A stretch of 64,000 nucleotides of DNA from Vibrio nigripulchritudo ATCC 27043 (lineage in GTDB: Bacteria; Pseudomonadota; Gammaproteobacteria; Enterobacterales; Vibrionaceae). Location: the NCBI RefSeq assembly GCF_000222685.1, contig NZ_AFWJ01000322.1:29230-93229 (forward strand), written 5' to 3'. Positions within the stretch are counted from its first letter, which is position 1. Each line of letters opens with the position of its first letter. The notes under the pieces are model-generated. The model ran no database searches, was not told the DNA's origin, and saw only the letters and a list, made by a program, of their open reading frames with translations. Shown here in pieces: positions 24,731-33,757 of this stretch. The position numbers and the translations under genes are program-made.

Positions 24731-27667
24731 CTACAGTTCCAGAGTCTGTAGCGCCTCAACTGAGTTATCCAGCAAAGACTTAATAGCGTCCCTCTCTCTT
24801 CTCAACAATGCCAATAGGTCTGAAGAACTCTCTATCTCGGCAAGGGCTTCTCGCAACGCTGTTAAACCTAAACTGGCGGCGGATCCTTTCAATTTATGCG
24901 CGTGGGATTTCACTTCAGTTTCATCTCCCGCTTCAAACGCCAGACAAATGTTTTCCCAATCCTGAGCTGATGATTGTTTGAAAATCTCAATCCAGCTCAT
25001 TACCTTTTCTTTACCCAACACGCTGGCATCCTGCCTGATCACCGAAACATCCAGCAAATCAAATTCAGGGGTCGCATTTTCTGTCACCAACTTTGGTTCA
25101 GTTGAACTAAACTCAGACTCCCGGATTCCAACGGCGACATCAGGCACTTGACCTTCAAGTACTTGAGCGAGTGTATTCGCCAAAAACTCTTTCTCTATTG
25201 GTTTAGGAACAAAGGCATCAAAACCAGAAGCCAGATATTCTGCCACTTCCTCACTAAAAACATGAGCAGAGACGGCAATCATCGGCGTCAGTTCCCCTCC
25301 GGTTTCAGCTAAGTTCTTCTGTTCAATGCGTCGTAACTCAGCCAGAAGATCGACTCCGTTGCAGTCAGGCAAGTTAATGTCCAGTAATCCGATATCAAAA
25401 CTGTGCTTCCTCATTAACAACTTGGCGTCTTCGCCCGTCGTCGCTGTCGTCACTGTATGACCTAAATGCTCCAGAAACCCTTCTGCCACTAAACAGTTCA
25501 CTGGGTTATCTTCAACCAGAAGAACGTTTGCCTTTCGGCATGTGCTGAGTATTGCAGGTTCTTGTGAATCTTCAGGTTCTTCCCCAACCGGTAATGGCAG
25601 GCTGAACCAGAACCGACTTCCCTCTCCGGGTTCAGAATGCACGCCAATCACACCACACATAGCCTGTATTAACTTTTTGCAGATGGCTAAACCAAGCCCT
25701 GTCCCACCGACCTTGCCTTCACCACCACTGGCTTGGGTAAATGCTTCAAACAGAGTATCCAGAGCCGTCTCTTCAATACCGATACCAGTATCCGAAACTT
25801 CAAAGTAGATGTGATTAGGTCGATTGGTATCTCTCCCCACATACACATCCACTTCGCCTCGATCCGTAAATTTAATCGCATTACCGATAAGGTTGGTCAG
25901 AACCTGAGAGATTCGCACGGAATCCCCGAGAAAGTACCGCCCGATCTCAGGGTCAACTTCCTGATAGAGGTTTAGCCCCTTCTCGGTTGCGCGGCTGGAA
26001 AGCAATTGAGAGATGTCACCAACCATGCTCACCAAGTCAAAGTTATGTTGAGCAACTTTTAAGTGCCCGGCTTCAATTTTTGAATAATCCAGTACATCGT
26101 TAATAATACTTAACAGGCTACTGCCGCTGCGATTAATGATGTCGGTGTATTTGAGCTGCTCTTCTGAAAGCGAAGTTTCTTTTAGCAGGCTGGCTGTTCC
26201 CAGAACACCATTCAAAGGAGTGCGGATTTCGTGGCTTATGGTAGCCAGAAAAGCAGATTTTGCACGGTTCGCACGCTCTGCTTCGTTTCTGGCTTTAGCA
26301 TGATTCAAGACTTCTACGTTCAGTTTCTGATTGGTGTGTTTGAGTTCCTGTGTACGCTGATCAACGATCTCTTCAAGATGCTCTTTGTGGCGTTCCAGCT
26401 CCTGTTTAGCTTCTGCCTCGCCTTCTGCCACTACCTTTAAGGTTTTCGCAGTATCTCGGGCGACAATGATCGCACGCCCCATGTCTGCCAGCTCATCTTT
26501 GCCTTTAACATCAATGTCGAGTTCCAGTTTGCCTTCGGCAACATTGAGCAAAGCACTGGAATACTGGTTCAGACGCACAACAACCGACTGATACACCACT
26601 TCCAGATAATAATTCCAACAATAGAAAGCCCGAGCATTGATAGACAAAATCAGCGTCCATTGCGCCATACTGAGCGTCTTCGACACATTCTCAATCGCCT
26701 CCGTTGAGCTCTGATTCGACTCATCCACCAGTCGCCCGACAATGTTGTTCAGTTCAGCAAACAAACCGTGCGTTCTCGCATTCAGGCTGCTTGCCAGCTC
26801 TTCATTCTGATAACGCTGCATCAACTTTTCAAAAATCTGGCTGTTTGCCTGAAGTTCATCAATTAACCCACTCATTTTCACTGAGCGAGTTGGATCTTCA
26901 ACTGAACGAACCCGTCGTTCCATGATCGTCAGGTTAGAATCGAACTGATTTTTAAGCTCCTGAATCCGCGAAAACACCGTCACGCTTTTCACTTCTTCGA
27001 TTTGAGTAAGCAGACGAAGCGCCAGCAAATGAAGCTCATGCAGGCGTTCAGTCAGATCCATATCCACTTCAACCAGCGTATCCAGGGCGTTGTATGCCGC
27101 TCCTGAATTATTACTTTCCAGCAAGTCATATACGTGAGCGACATTGGCTACTGCAACCGTGCTGGAGTTCAGTACCTGAGTGCGCGCCAGCCCTTCCAGT
27201 TCGTCGGCTTTCAGGCGCATATACTCAACTGAATCCCCAATGTCGTCATTCAGTTTGAGTCGCTTTTCCACAGCAAGACCGAGCTCAGCCAAATTGTCGA
27301 TGATGTTCTGAACATTGGATTCTAGTCTATCCAGTAATGTTGAATCGAACGCGTCTGAACCGAGCAATTTAATGTGAGTAAGTAGCTGATTCAGTTCTGC
27401 AAACAGCGTCTGACCATACCTTTTCACTTCTGTCGGGCTTTCTGAATTGGCAAGGAGCTGCGCAGAATAGACGATTCGGGAACTGAGCTCTGAAACCTGA
27501 CGGGCTTCTAACATGGCTGGAATAGCATTGTCGGCTAGCTGGCGCTCGGTTTTTGCTACCAGTGAGAACCCTGCAATACCAATAAGGGAAGCCATAACCA
27601 TTAGCGATGCGATAGCGATGAATGAATATAAAAGCCTGCGACCTATACTCGACGGGGATAGCAGCAT
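24731..27667 (-). CDS. torS: TorS-like hybrid sensor histidine kinase
   Basis: The 978-residue kinase follows the TorS plan. A first membrane helix (about 12-36) is followed by a helical periplasmic sensor, a second membrane segment (about 336-362), HAMP, then HisKA with H479 in ATISHEIRTPLNG. ATPase motifs come next (NLIGNAIKF, GTGLGLAICK), a receiver domain with LLDINLPDCNG, and a C-terminal HPt with HAHKLKGSAASLG. It is divergent from the torT-like gene, as in E. coli. Residues 343-357 read in a shifted frame compared with the expected membrane helix, so TM2 looks damaged. GAGG precedes the ATG. No torR or torCAD is in view. Confidence 0.85.
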   Translation of the reverse strand: MLLSPSSIGRRLLYSFIAIASLMVMASLIGIAGFSLVAKTERQLADNAIPAMLEARQVSELSSRIVYSAQLLANSESPTEVKRYGQTLFAELNQLLTHIKLLGSDAFDSTLLDRLESNVQNIIDNLAELGLAVEKRLKLNDDIGDSVEYMRLKADELEGLARTQVLNSSTVAVANVAHVYDLLESNNSGAAYNALDTLVEVDMDLTERLHELHLLALRLLTQIEEVKSVTVFSRIQELKNQFDSNLTIMERRVRSVEDPTRSVKMSGLIDELQANSQIFEKLMQRYQNEELASSLNARTHGLFAELNNIVGRLVDESNQSSTEAIENVSKTLSMAQWTLILSINARAFYCWNYYLEVVYQSVVVRLNQYSSALLNVAEGKLELDIDVKGKDELADMGRAIIVARDTAKTLKVVAEGEAEAKQELERHKEHLEEIVDQRTQELKHTNQKLNVEVLNHAKARNEAERANRAKSAFLATISHEIRTPLNGVLGTASLLKETSLSEEQLKYTDIINRSGSSLLSIINDVLDYSKIEAGHLKVAQHNFDLVSMVGDISQLLSSRATEKGLNLYQEVDPEIGRYFLGDSVRISQVLTNLIGNAIKFTDRGEVDVYVGRDTNRPNHIYFEVSDTGIGIEETALDTLFEAFTQASGGEGKVGGTGLGLAICKKLIQAMCGVIGVHSEPGEGSRFWFSLPLPVGEEPEDSQEPAILSTCRKANVLLVEDNPVNCLVAEGFLEHLGHTVTTATTGEDAKLLMRKHSFDIGLLDINLPDCNGVDLLAELRRIEQKNLAETGGELTPMIAVSAHVFSEEVAEYLASGFDAFVPKPIEKEFLANTLAQVLEGQVPDVAVGIRESEFSSTEPKLVTENATPEFDLLDVSVIRQDASVLGKEKVMSWIEIFKQSSAQDWENICLAFEAGDETEVKSHAHKLKGSAASLGLTALREALAEIESSSDLLALLRRERDAIKSLLDNSVEALQTLEL

Positions 27668-27786
27668 TTTTGCCTCATAGCGAAAGAAAATTGGGTATAA
27701 CGAACCGGATTAACATTAGGTTTTTTATTGTTATTTGGTTATATTTTGCAGTGTTTGCACCCAGATTCCAAAAAGAAAGCGAAAAA

Positions 27787-28815
27787 ATGCCAGATTGCTT
27801 TAAACACCTAAGCTGGAGATTCCGAACACCGTCCTTACGTTACCCTATCTTGGTAACCGGAAGTTTGATCTTATCAGCCTTTCCTTCGCACGCTGCAGAA
27901 AAAATATGTGCGATTTATCCTCACTTAAAAGATTCCTACTGGCTCTCGGTCAACTACGGCATGGTGGAAGAAGCCAAGAATCAAGGAGTAAATCTTAAGG
28001 TGCTGGAGTCTGGTGGCTACCCCAATCTGACGCGCCAGACTCAGCAAATTGATGAGTGCCGAAATTGGGGCGCAGATGCGATAGTGCTTGGCACAGTGGC
28101 TCCCGATGCTTACAAACATACTCTCGCAGATTTAGTGCGGCAGACTCCCGTGTTCGTCACTGTCAATCAGTTAAATACTGATAGCAACGCCTCAAAGTCG
28201 GTTCACGGTTATGTTGGGGTCGACTGGTATGACATGGGATTCAAAACGGGTAACTACCTGAAAAAGAAACATCCCAAAGGCAGTGGAAAAGTTCAGGTAG
28301 CCTGGCTTCCGGGACCAGAGCAAAGAGGTGGAACAAAGCCTGTAGAACGGGGGTTTCATGACGCAATAAAAAGTAGCGATGTTGAAGTGGTTGTTTCCCT
28401 ATGGGAAGACAATGACAAGGAGTTACAGCGTAACCTAGTTCAACAAGTTTTAGAGTCCGAGCAAGTGGACTACATTGTAGGCAGCGCAGTTGCAATTGAA
28501 GCCGCAATCAGTGAGTTGAGAAACGCCAAAAGAACCGATATCGGATTAATCTCGACCTATCTGAGCCACGGTATTTACCGGGGTCTTCGCCGCGATCGTG
28601 TTCAGTTTGCACCCACAGATAAGATGGTTCAGCAAGGCAGAATCTCTATCCAGCAAGCAACTCATTACCTGAGAAATGAGCCTTTCAAATCCAATTTTGT
28701 CCCGGTTATCGAGCCTCTTACACCAGAGCAGATCAGCAAAACCGTTATTGCGGACTCGTTGTCTCCCGCCGAATACCGACCTATTTACATGGTTGAAGAA
28801 GAGAACCATTTATAG
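27787..28815 (+). CDS. torT: TorT-like periplasmic binding protein
   Basis: The 342-residue periplasmic protein of the sugar-binding-like family resembles TorT, which senses trimethylamine N-oxide with TorS. After a signal peptide (hydrophobic stretch, then FPSHA-A), it shows ICAIYPHLKDSYWLSVNYGM, IDECRNWGADAIVLG and the ligand-pocket region YVGVDWYDMGFKTGNY. I place the start at the ATG at 27787, since the 55 upstream in-frame codons from 27622 would overlap the torS start. The ribosome-binding site is weak. It is divergent from torS with a 119-bp shared promoter region. Confidence 0.85.
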   Translation: MPDCFKHLSWRFRTPSLRYPILVTGSLILSAFPSHAAEKICAIYPHLKDSYWLSVNYGMVEEAKNQGVNLKVLESGGYPNLTRQTQQIDECRNWGADAIVLGTVAPDAYKHTLADLVRQTPVFVTVNQLNTDSNASKSVHGYVGVDWYDMGFKTGNYLKKKHPKGSGKVQVAWLPGPEQRGGTKPVERGFHDAIKSSDVEVVVSLWEDNDKELQRNLVQQVLESEQVDYIVGSAVAIEAAISELRNAKRTDIGLISTYLSHGIYRGLRRDRVQFAPTDKMVQQGRISIQQATHYLRNEPFKSNFVPVIEPLTPEQISKTVIADSLSPAEYRPIYMVEEENHL

Positions 28816-28888
28816 GCTTAAGAGCTCCTGAGCTAACATTCTCAGAATGCTTATTGTTAATTGTCACAAAATGTTGGCAGAATACTAA

Positions 28889-29154
28889 TATACCCAAGTG
28901 ACTTCAAGATGCAGGATTCAGAGCTTCATATACTGTTTCAGTTCAAGGAAAGGAACTCAGCGGAATGACCCGTCCTTTCCAAGTTCTTTGGCGATGAAAT
29001 GGAACAGAATATGAGCTCCCAAGGGCGAGTTTAACTGGCTTTTGTACTGCGTTACCGATTCTTGATTTAGAACCACTAGATCTTCAAATCGGTGTCTTGT
29101 CCAAAAGCCACTTAACTCTCGCTGAACCTAGCATCTTGAGGTTACTTGGGTATA
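28889..29154. mobile_element. MITE-like inverted-repeat element
   Basis: A 266-bp non-coding element is bounded by 24-bp inverted repeats at 28889-28912 and 29131-29154 that match at 22 of 24 positions. The outer end reads TATACCCAAGT and the inner end TCAAGATGC. It contains no ORF. I recall this end sequence as a common dispersed repeat in Vibrio genomes. It sits between torT and mgsA. Confidence 0.75.
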
Positions 29155-29200
29155 TACCCAGTTGCTCTATTCGTTTTGGGTATGATTCAAGGAGTAAAGA

Positions 29201-29656
29201 ATGCAAAAAACAACAAGAACAATGCCTGCACATAAAAATGTTGCTCTGGTCGCTCACGATAACTGCAAACCTGAATTGCTGCGCTGGGTTACAGAGAATA
29301 AAGACAAACTGCAAGGGCATTTTCTCTATGCGACGGGGACAACCGGGCACATGCTGAGTAAGGAAACCGGGCTAGCGATAAAAAGCCTAATCAGCGGTCC
29401 AATGGGGGGAGATCAACAGCTGGGTGCGCTGATTTCTGAAGGCAAAATTGATGTACTTATCTTTTTCTGGGATCCGCTTAACTCAGTTCCACACGACCCG
29501 GATGTGAAAGCCCTTCTGCGAATTGCGAGTGTCTGGAATATCCCAGTTGCGACAAACCGCGCGACGGCTAATTTCTTATTCGCTTCTAGCCTGTTAACAG
29601 AAGAAGTGGATATCGAGATTCCAGATTATGATGCCTACCTGGCGAAGCGAACTTAG
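29201..29656 (+). CDS. mgsA: Methylglyoxal synthase
   Basis: MgsA converts dihydroxyacetone phosphate to methylglyoxal, an overflow bypass of lower glycolysis. The 151-residue protein closely matches the enteric enzyme: [10 protein letters not shown], the phosphate-binding YATGTTG, and [14 protein letters not shown] with the catalytic Asp. The nearly invariant [20 protein letters not shown] region follows. AAGGAG precedes the ATG at good spacing. The MITE ends 46 bp upstream, so its promoter may lie partly within or next to that element. Confidence 0.97.
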   Translation: MQKTTRTMPAHKNVALVAHDNCKPELLRWVTENKDKLQGHFLYATGTTGHMLSKETGLAIKSLISGPMGGDQQLGALISEGKIDVLIFFWDPLNSVPHDPDVKALLRIASVWNIPVATNRATANFLFASSLLTEEVDIEIPDYDAYLAKRT

Positions 29657-29702
29657 ACCAGTCTTCGAAAGCCTGAGCCAAAACTAAGTAATTAACAAAG
29701 AA

Positions 29703-29728
29703 AACGCCGAGTCTTTAAACTCGGCGTT
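29703..29728. terminator. Terminator between mgsA and yceI
   Basis: A perfect 10-bp stem (AACGCCGAGT / ACTCGGCGTT) with a 6-base loop, between convergent genes. Confidence 0.8.
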
Positions 29729-29773
29729 CTGCTAATTCTTAACGTTTTAGAGGTTATTTAACCCGATTTCAGT

Positions 29774-30358
29774 TTATTTGCGTTTAAATACTAACGCAGC
29801 ATTCACGGCGACTGCTGGAGAAATTGGAATTCCCCCTACTGTTTTCGCCAACTCTTCTACGTTGGTATTTGGGACACCAAAACTCACCGCATTCACAACA
29901 ACAGGAGATACTGTACTTACTGCGATGTATTGCGGCGTGTTAACCACAAGCAAAGACATTTTCACGCTTTTGCTACTGCCATAAAACTCAAGCTTACCTT
30001 TCACTTTTTTGATTGTGGGCTCCGTCAGTGCCGACACCTCCGCCAAATCAATTGTTCCAGTCAGCATTGCCTTAGGGTATTCATCTGTTTTAAAGAACAG
30101 GTCGCTAACACGCTGGTTACGAATCTTTACTCCGGTATCAACAGACGATAAGTCGATATCGATTTTGAACTCACCATCTGCATTGATATTACCGCTGATC
30201 ACCTCAAACTTTGCGGGTTCCAAAAAGTACTGCAGCTTAATAGTAGAGAAGTTAACGGATGAGACTTTTGGATCGAGCACATAGTGTTGATGCACCGCCT
30301 GAGCAGAGATTGGAGCGAGCGCCATAAAACTGAGAAGTAATCGGCTGAACAACGACAT
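29774..30358 (-). CDS. YceI-like periplasmic lipocalin-fold protein
   Basis: The 194-residue secreted protein has a signal peptide ending SAQA, followed by the YceI domain: HYVLDPKVSSVNFSTIKLQ, then IDIDLSSVDTGVKIRNQRVSDLFF and DEYPKAMLTG. Family members bind long isoprenoid chains in a beta barrel and are often stress- or base-induced. Here the domain is rather divergent at the C-terminus. AAAGGAAAGGAA lies just before the ATG. A hairpin separates it from the VOC gene, so it is probably transcribed separately. Confidence 0.85.
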   Translation of the reverse strand: MSLFSRLLLSFMALAPISAQAVHQHYVLDPKVSSVNFSTIKLQYFLEPAKFEVISGNINADGEFKIDIDLSSVDTGVKIRNQRVSDLFFKTDEYPKAMLTGTIDLAEVSALTEPTIKKVKGKLEFYGSSKSVKMSLLVVNTPQYIAVSTVSPVVVNAVSFGVPNTNVEELAKTVGGIPISPAVAVNAALVFKRK

Positions 30359-30422
30359 ATTCCTTTCCTTTTTTATTTATTGATATATTCCTTTCACTTT
30401 TTCGTGCCAACACAACGAGAAA

Positions 30423-30453
30423 GGGCTGAGCTTAAACTAGTTAAGCACAGCCC
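30423..30453 (-). terminator. Hairpin downstream of VOC gene
   Basis: GGGCTG and AGCCC arms with an inner GCTTAA/TTAAGC and one mismatch. On the minus strand it is followed by TTTCT. A weak terminator for the helD-PfpI-VOC transcript is likely. Confidence 0.5.
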
Positions 30454-30532
30454 ATTGTCTCATAGATAATAAAGTTAGTGCATATCCGATTCGCGAATAA
30501 ATCGTAACGAATTTCAATGCTTAAACGCTTTT

Positions 30533-30898
30533 TCATTCACCCCAAACGGCGAGCTCGTTACCACTTGGTTCTTTAAACTGAAAACGTCTTCCACCCGGAA
30601 AACTGAAAATGGGTTTGGTGATTTCGACACCTTTCGATTGCACTAAATCAAAAGAGTTCTCCAGATCTTTACTGAACAACACCAACAAAGGTGCACCATC
30701 GACTGAAGAGGAAACCAACTCCGACTTAAAGAAACCACCCATCAAACCTTTTGCACTAAACGCCGTGTACTCTTCTCCATAGTCGGTAAATACCCAATCG
30801 AGCGTCTCCTCAAAAAACGTTTTGGTCGCTTCCAGATCGGTCGCTGCGAATTCAATGTAGTTTATTGAGTGATGTTCAAAATCAATAGGCGACGACAT
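30533..30898 (-). CDS. VOC (glyoxalase/bleomycin resistance) family protein
   Basis: This 121-residue single VOC module starts with INYIEFAATDLEATKTFFEETLDWVFTDYG and ends with RRFQFKEPSGNELAVW, the two half-sites that carry metal ligands in this superfamily (Glu in YIEF and in NELAVW). Its specific reaction cannot be told; many such proteins are glyoxalase-like or dioxygenase-like. It overlaps the upstream PfpI gene by 17 bases, so they are translationally coupled. Confidence 0.85.
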   Translation of the reverse strand: MSSPIDFEHHSINYIEFAATDLEATKTFFEETLDWVFTDYGEEYTAFSAKGLMGGFFKSELVSSSVDGAPLLVLFSKDLENSFDLVQSKGVEITKPIFSFPGGRRFQFKEPSGNELAVWGE

Positions 30899-31481
30899 GC
30901 TTGCTTCTCCATTTAAAGTCGAGCTGGTCTGCGGTTTTCTTTGCCAGTTCCAACTTAGAAAGCCGGGAAACCAGCTGTAAGCTCATATCGATCCCCGCAG
31001 ACATACCAGCAGAAGTGATGATTTCTCCATCCTCTACCCAACGAGTATTTTTCACAAGCTTCACATCTGGGAATTGCTGAGCAAGATCGTCCAAATGCTG
31101 CTCATGCGCCGTGACTCTGCGATCAGACAGCAGTTTAGCCTGCGCCAGTAAAAAGACACCATTACAGACCGAAGCGACAATTTTCACTTTCGACGCCTGT
31201 TCCTGAATCCAGTTAATAGCCCTCATGTTTTTCATTTCATGAGCGTAAACCCCACCCGAAACGATGAGCACATCCAATTCCGGATGATTATGAATTGAAC
31301 GATGGGGAACTACCTGATAACCGTGCCTAGCCGTTACAGCGTCACCGGACTCACTGATCAGATATGGTAGGAATTGAGCGTCATAGTTCGCTGCGTACTT
31401 GTTTGCCGTTGCAAACACTTCGTATGGACCGGTAAAGTCGATAGGTTCTGCGTATTCGTAGATGTAGATGCCAATGTTCAT
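30882..31481 (-). CDS. DJ-1/PfpI family (class I glutamine amidotransferase-like) protein
   Basis: The 199-residue protein resembles the ThiJ/DJ-1/PfpI and isonitrile hydratase group. The first strand GIYIYEYAEPIDFTGPYEVFATA, the strand LIVSGG, and the nucleophile elbow VASVCNGVFLLAQAKLL with the conserved Cys are visible. A later stretch, RWVEDGEIITSAGMSAGIDMSL, is typical of the group. It starts 14 bases after the helD stop and overlaps the VOC gene, so helD-PfpI-VOC may be one transcript. The substrate is unknown. Confidence 0.87.
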   Translation of the reverse strand: MNIGIYIYEYAEPIDFTGPYEVFATANKYAANYDAQFLPYLISESGDAVTARHGYQVVPHRSIHNHPELDVLIVSGGVYAHEMKNMRAINWIQEQASKVKIVASVCNGVFLLAQAKLLSDRRVTAHEQHLDDLAQQFPDVKLVKNTRWVEDGEIITSAGMSAGIDMSLQLVSRLSKLELAKKTADQLDFKWRSKHVVAY

Positions 31482-31495
31482 GATTACCCTAGCCT

Positions 31496-33562
31496 TTATT
31501 TTTTAACGACGGGGTAACCTCCTTCTCGCAACTCTTCTACAAAAGTAGACGGATGCACTCCGTACATTACCCACGCTTTCGATTTCGCCCGAGTCAGCGC
31601 AACATAAAACAGTCTGCGTTCTTCTGCATGGGCATAGGTGTCTTGGGTTTGTATTAGTGCACTATCGAGGTGGTGTTGACGTTCTGTTGCCGGAAACTGA
31701 CCTTCATCGACACTTAAAATAAATACAAAGTCCGCTTCCTGACCTTTACTTGCATGACACGTCATAAACCGAATATCCAAATTAGAGCAGGACTTTTGCC
31801 AGTCCTTTAATTGCTCCGGACAGTGGTAGTGATTGCGTCCCAGTAGCAGTACTTCTTTCTTTGAAGTTTGTTTTTGGTCTAATTCAAGAAGCGATTTCTC
31901 AAGTATAGACATATGCAACAAAACCACCGACTTTTGTTTGATGGTCTTATGACTAGTCACAGTTTTTTGAATTTGATCCGGATTTTGCTGAACAAACTTG
32001 GAAGAAACTTCACCAATTATATTGTTGAACCGGTAAGTGGTGTCCAGATAGTGGATCGATGCACCCGGGAAACGTTTATCGAAATCAGTTGTAAGGCTAA
32101 CGTCTGCCCCAGCAAAGCGGTAAATCGCTTGCCAGTCGTCCCCAACGGCGTACAAAGAGGCTTGTTCCTTAGTTTTGGGTTGATGACAAATGGCTTCCAA
32201 CAGCTCAAGCCGAGCCGGAGAAATATCCTGATACTCATCGACCATAACGTATCGCCACTGCGGACGATATTTTCCAGACGCCACATACTTAGTCGCCTTA
32301 GTGATCATGGTGTGAAAATCAATTTGACTGTTATCTTTGAGCATTTGTTGCCATGCCTGATAACACGGCCAGACTAGTTGAAGTTCACTGTTTAGCCTTG
32401 GATACTCATCATGATCAACAATGCGTTGCTGGATTTGTTTCTTGCCGAAATTCATCGCACACAGTTGCTCTAACTGTTTTTCAAGCCACGCGATCAACTT
32501 AGGGTTTTCGGACTGAGACCCAAGTTCTTCATCCCCTTTCAGGTATGCAATTGGCCATTGCGAAAGGTGCTTCTGCCAGCGCTTAAACTGATTCTGTGTT
32601 GCCCAATGTTGTTTTAGCCACTGCACACACCACGCTTGTTTCATGTTGTCATTGGTTGCCAATGGCGTTATTTCGACACTTTCATTTTCTACATGGCGAA
32701 TAATATCCAGCCCAAGCTGGTGGAAGGTTTTTACATTGATTGCTTGTCCGTCACTGCCCAGCTTTGTTTCCAGACGCTGACGCATTTCGCTGGCAGCATC
32801 ACGACCAAATGCCACCATTAACATGTCTTCCGGTTTTGCCTGATGGCTTTGCAGTAAATAGGAGACTCGCGCGGTTAATACACTGGTTTTGCCTGTCCCT
32901 GCCCCGGCTAATACGAGATTATGATCATTGTTCATTAATACGGCTTGCTGCTGGGATAAGTTGAGCGGGCTGGATTCCACCTGAGCAAAAAGAACCTGCC
33001 AGTATTCTCTTTCTTTTTCCAACCATTCCAGATTTCTTGTTTTCTGATTCGATTCACCGTTGATTAGCCAGTCGGACACGCTTGTCATTGCATCGGGCAT
33101 ACGCTGCTGGGCTTCCTCAAGGTTCATATTGAGTAAAGCGAAATCTTCAGAAACGACATTTTTCCAGTTATTCAATTGGGAAGTAGGCAGGTAAGCAGGC
33201 TGGCTTCGCATAAGATCCAACGTTTCCTGCCAACTTGGGAGTTTTTCGTTCAGGCTCTTACATTGGTTGTAATGCCAACTGGAGTATTCATGCTGAGCTT
33301 GCTTTACGAAGCGATTGCAGTCCTCCCAGGGTAATCCCTGAACTAACCAGGCTTGTTGTTTATTATTTTTGGCATGAGCATGGAAGACCAGGCTCCCCCA
33401 CATAAGACCTCGTTTGAGGGTAATGGAGCCGTCCCATACAGAAAAAGGAATGTGCTCTTCACTTTGCGCCGAGTTAAGTATCAGCTTATCGCCTTCAATA
33501 CAGACTTCATTGTATTCGCTTTGTATTAAAAATTTGGCTGACCGCGACGCCGTGACTTGCAT
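31496..33562 (-). CDS. helD: DNA helicase IV
   Basis: HelD is a superfamily I 3'-5' DNA helicase of the UvrD/Rep group. The 688-residue protein has the family N-terminal extension (LKRGLMWGSLVF) and Walker A AGAGTGKTSVL near residue 220. Motif II is VDEYQDISPARL, motif III VGDDWQAIYRFAGAD, and the C-terminal motif LFYVALTRAK. Length and layout match E. coli HelD. Together with mgsA and yccS nearby it recalls the enteric mgsA-helD-yccS cluster, here with three extra genes in between. Confidence 0.93.
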   Translation of the reverse strand: MQVTASRSAKFLIQSEYNEVCIEGDKLILNSAQSEEHIPFSVWDGSITLKRGLMWGSLVFHAHAKNNKQQAWLVQGLPWEDCNRFVKQAQHEYSSWHYNQCKSLNEKLPSWQETLDLMRSQPAYLPTSQLNNWKNVVSEDFALLNMNLEEAQQRMPDAMTSVSDWLINGESNQKTRNLEWLEKEREYWQVLFAQVESSPLNLSQQQAVLMNNDHNLVLAGAGTGKTSVLTARVSYLLQSHQAKPEDMLMVAFGRDAASEMRQRLETKLGSDGQAINVKTFHQLGLDIIRHVENESVEITPLATNDNMKQAWCVQWLKQHWATQNQFKRWQKHLSQWPIAYLKGDEELGSQSENPKLIAWLEKQLEQLCAMNFGKKQIQQRIVDHDEYPRLNSELQLVWPCYQAWQQMLKDNSQIDFHTMITKATKYVASGKYRPQWRYVMVDEYQDISPARLELLEAICHQPKTKEQASLYAVGDDWQAIYRFAGADVSLTTDFDKRFPGASIHYLDTTYRFNNIIGEVSSKFVQQNPDQIQKTVTSHKTIKQKSVVLLHMSILEKSLLELDQKQTSKKEVLLLGRNHYHCPEQLKDWQKSCSNLDIRFMTCHASKGQEADFVFILSVDEGQFPATERQHHLDSALIQTQDTYAHAEERRLFYVALTRAKSKAWVMYGVHPSTFVEELREGGYPVVKK

Positions 33563-33757
33563 GTATTAAACCTATAATCGAATGGAGTAAGAATCTTAGA
33601 TCACGTAGCGAATCAGAACAACGTAAAGTCAACTTAAATCGTTGCGCTATTGAGTATTTCTTCAACAACCGTGCTTTTTCTTGGTGCTGGGTCATATCCC
33701 TGCTAAGGTCGAATCATGTAACTTACGGATTCCTTTATAAGAAGAAAAACTTATCCC

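Noticed and set aside
31913-32377. Plus-strand ORF (154 codons) antisense to helD
   Set aside because: It lies wholly within a conserved helicase gene and has no start signals or family features.
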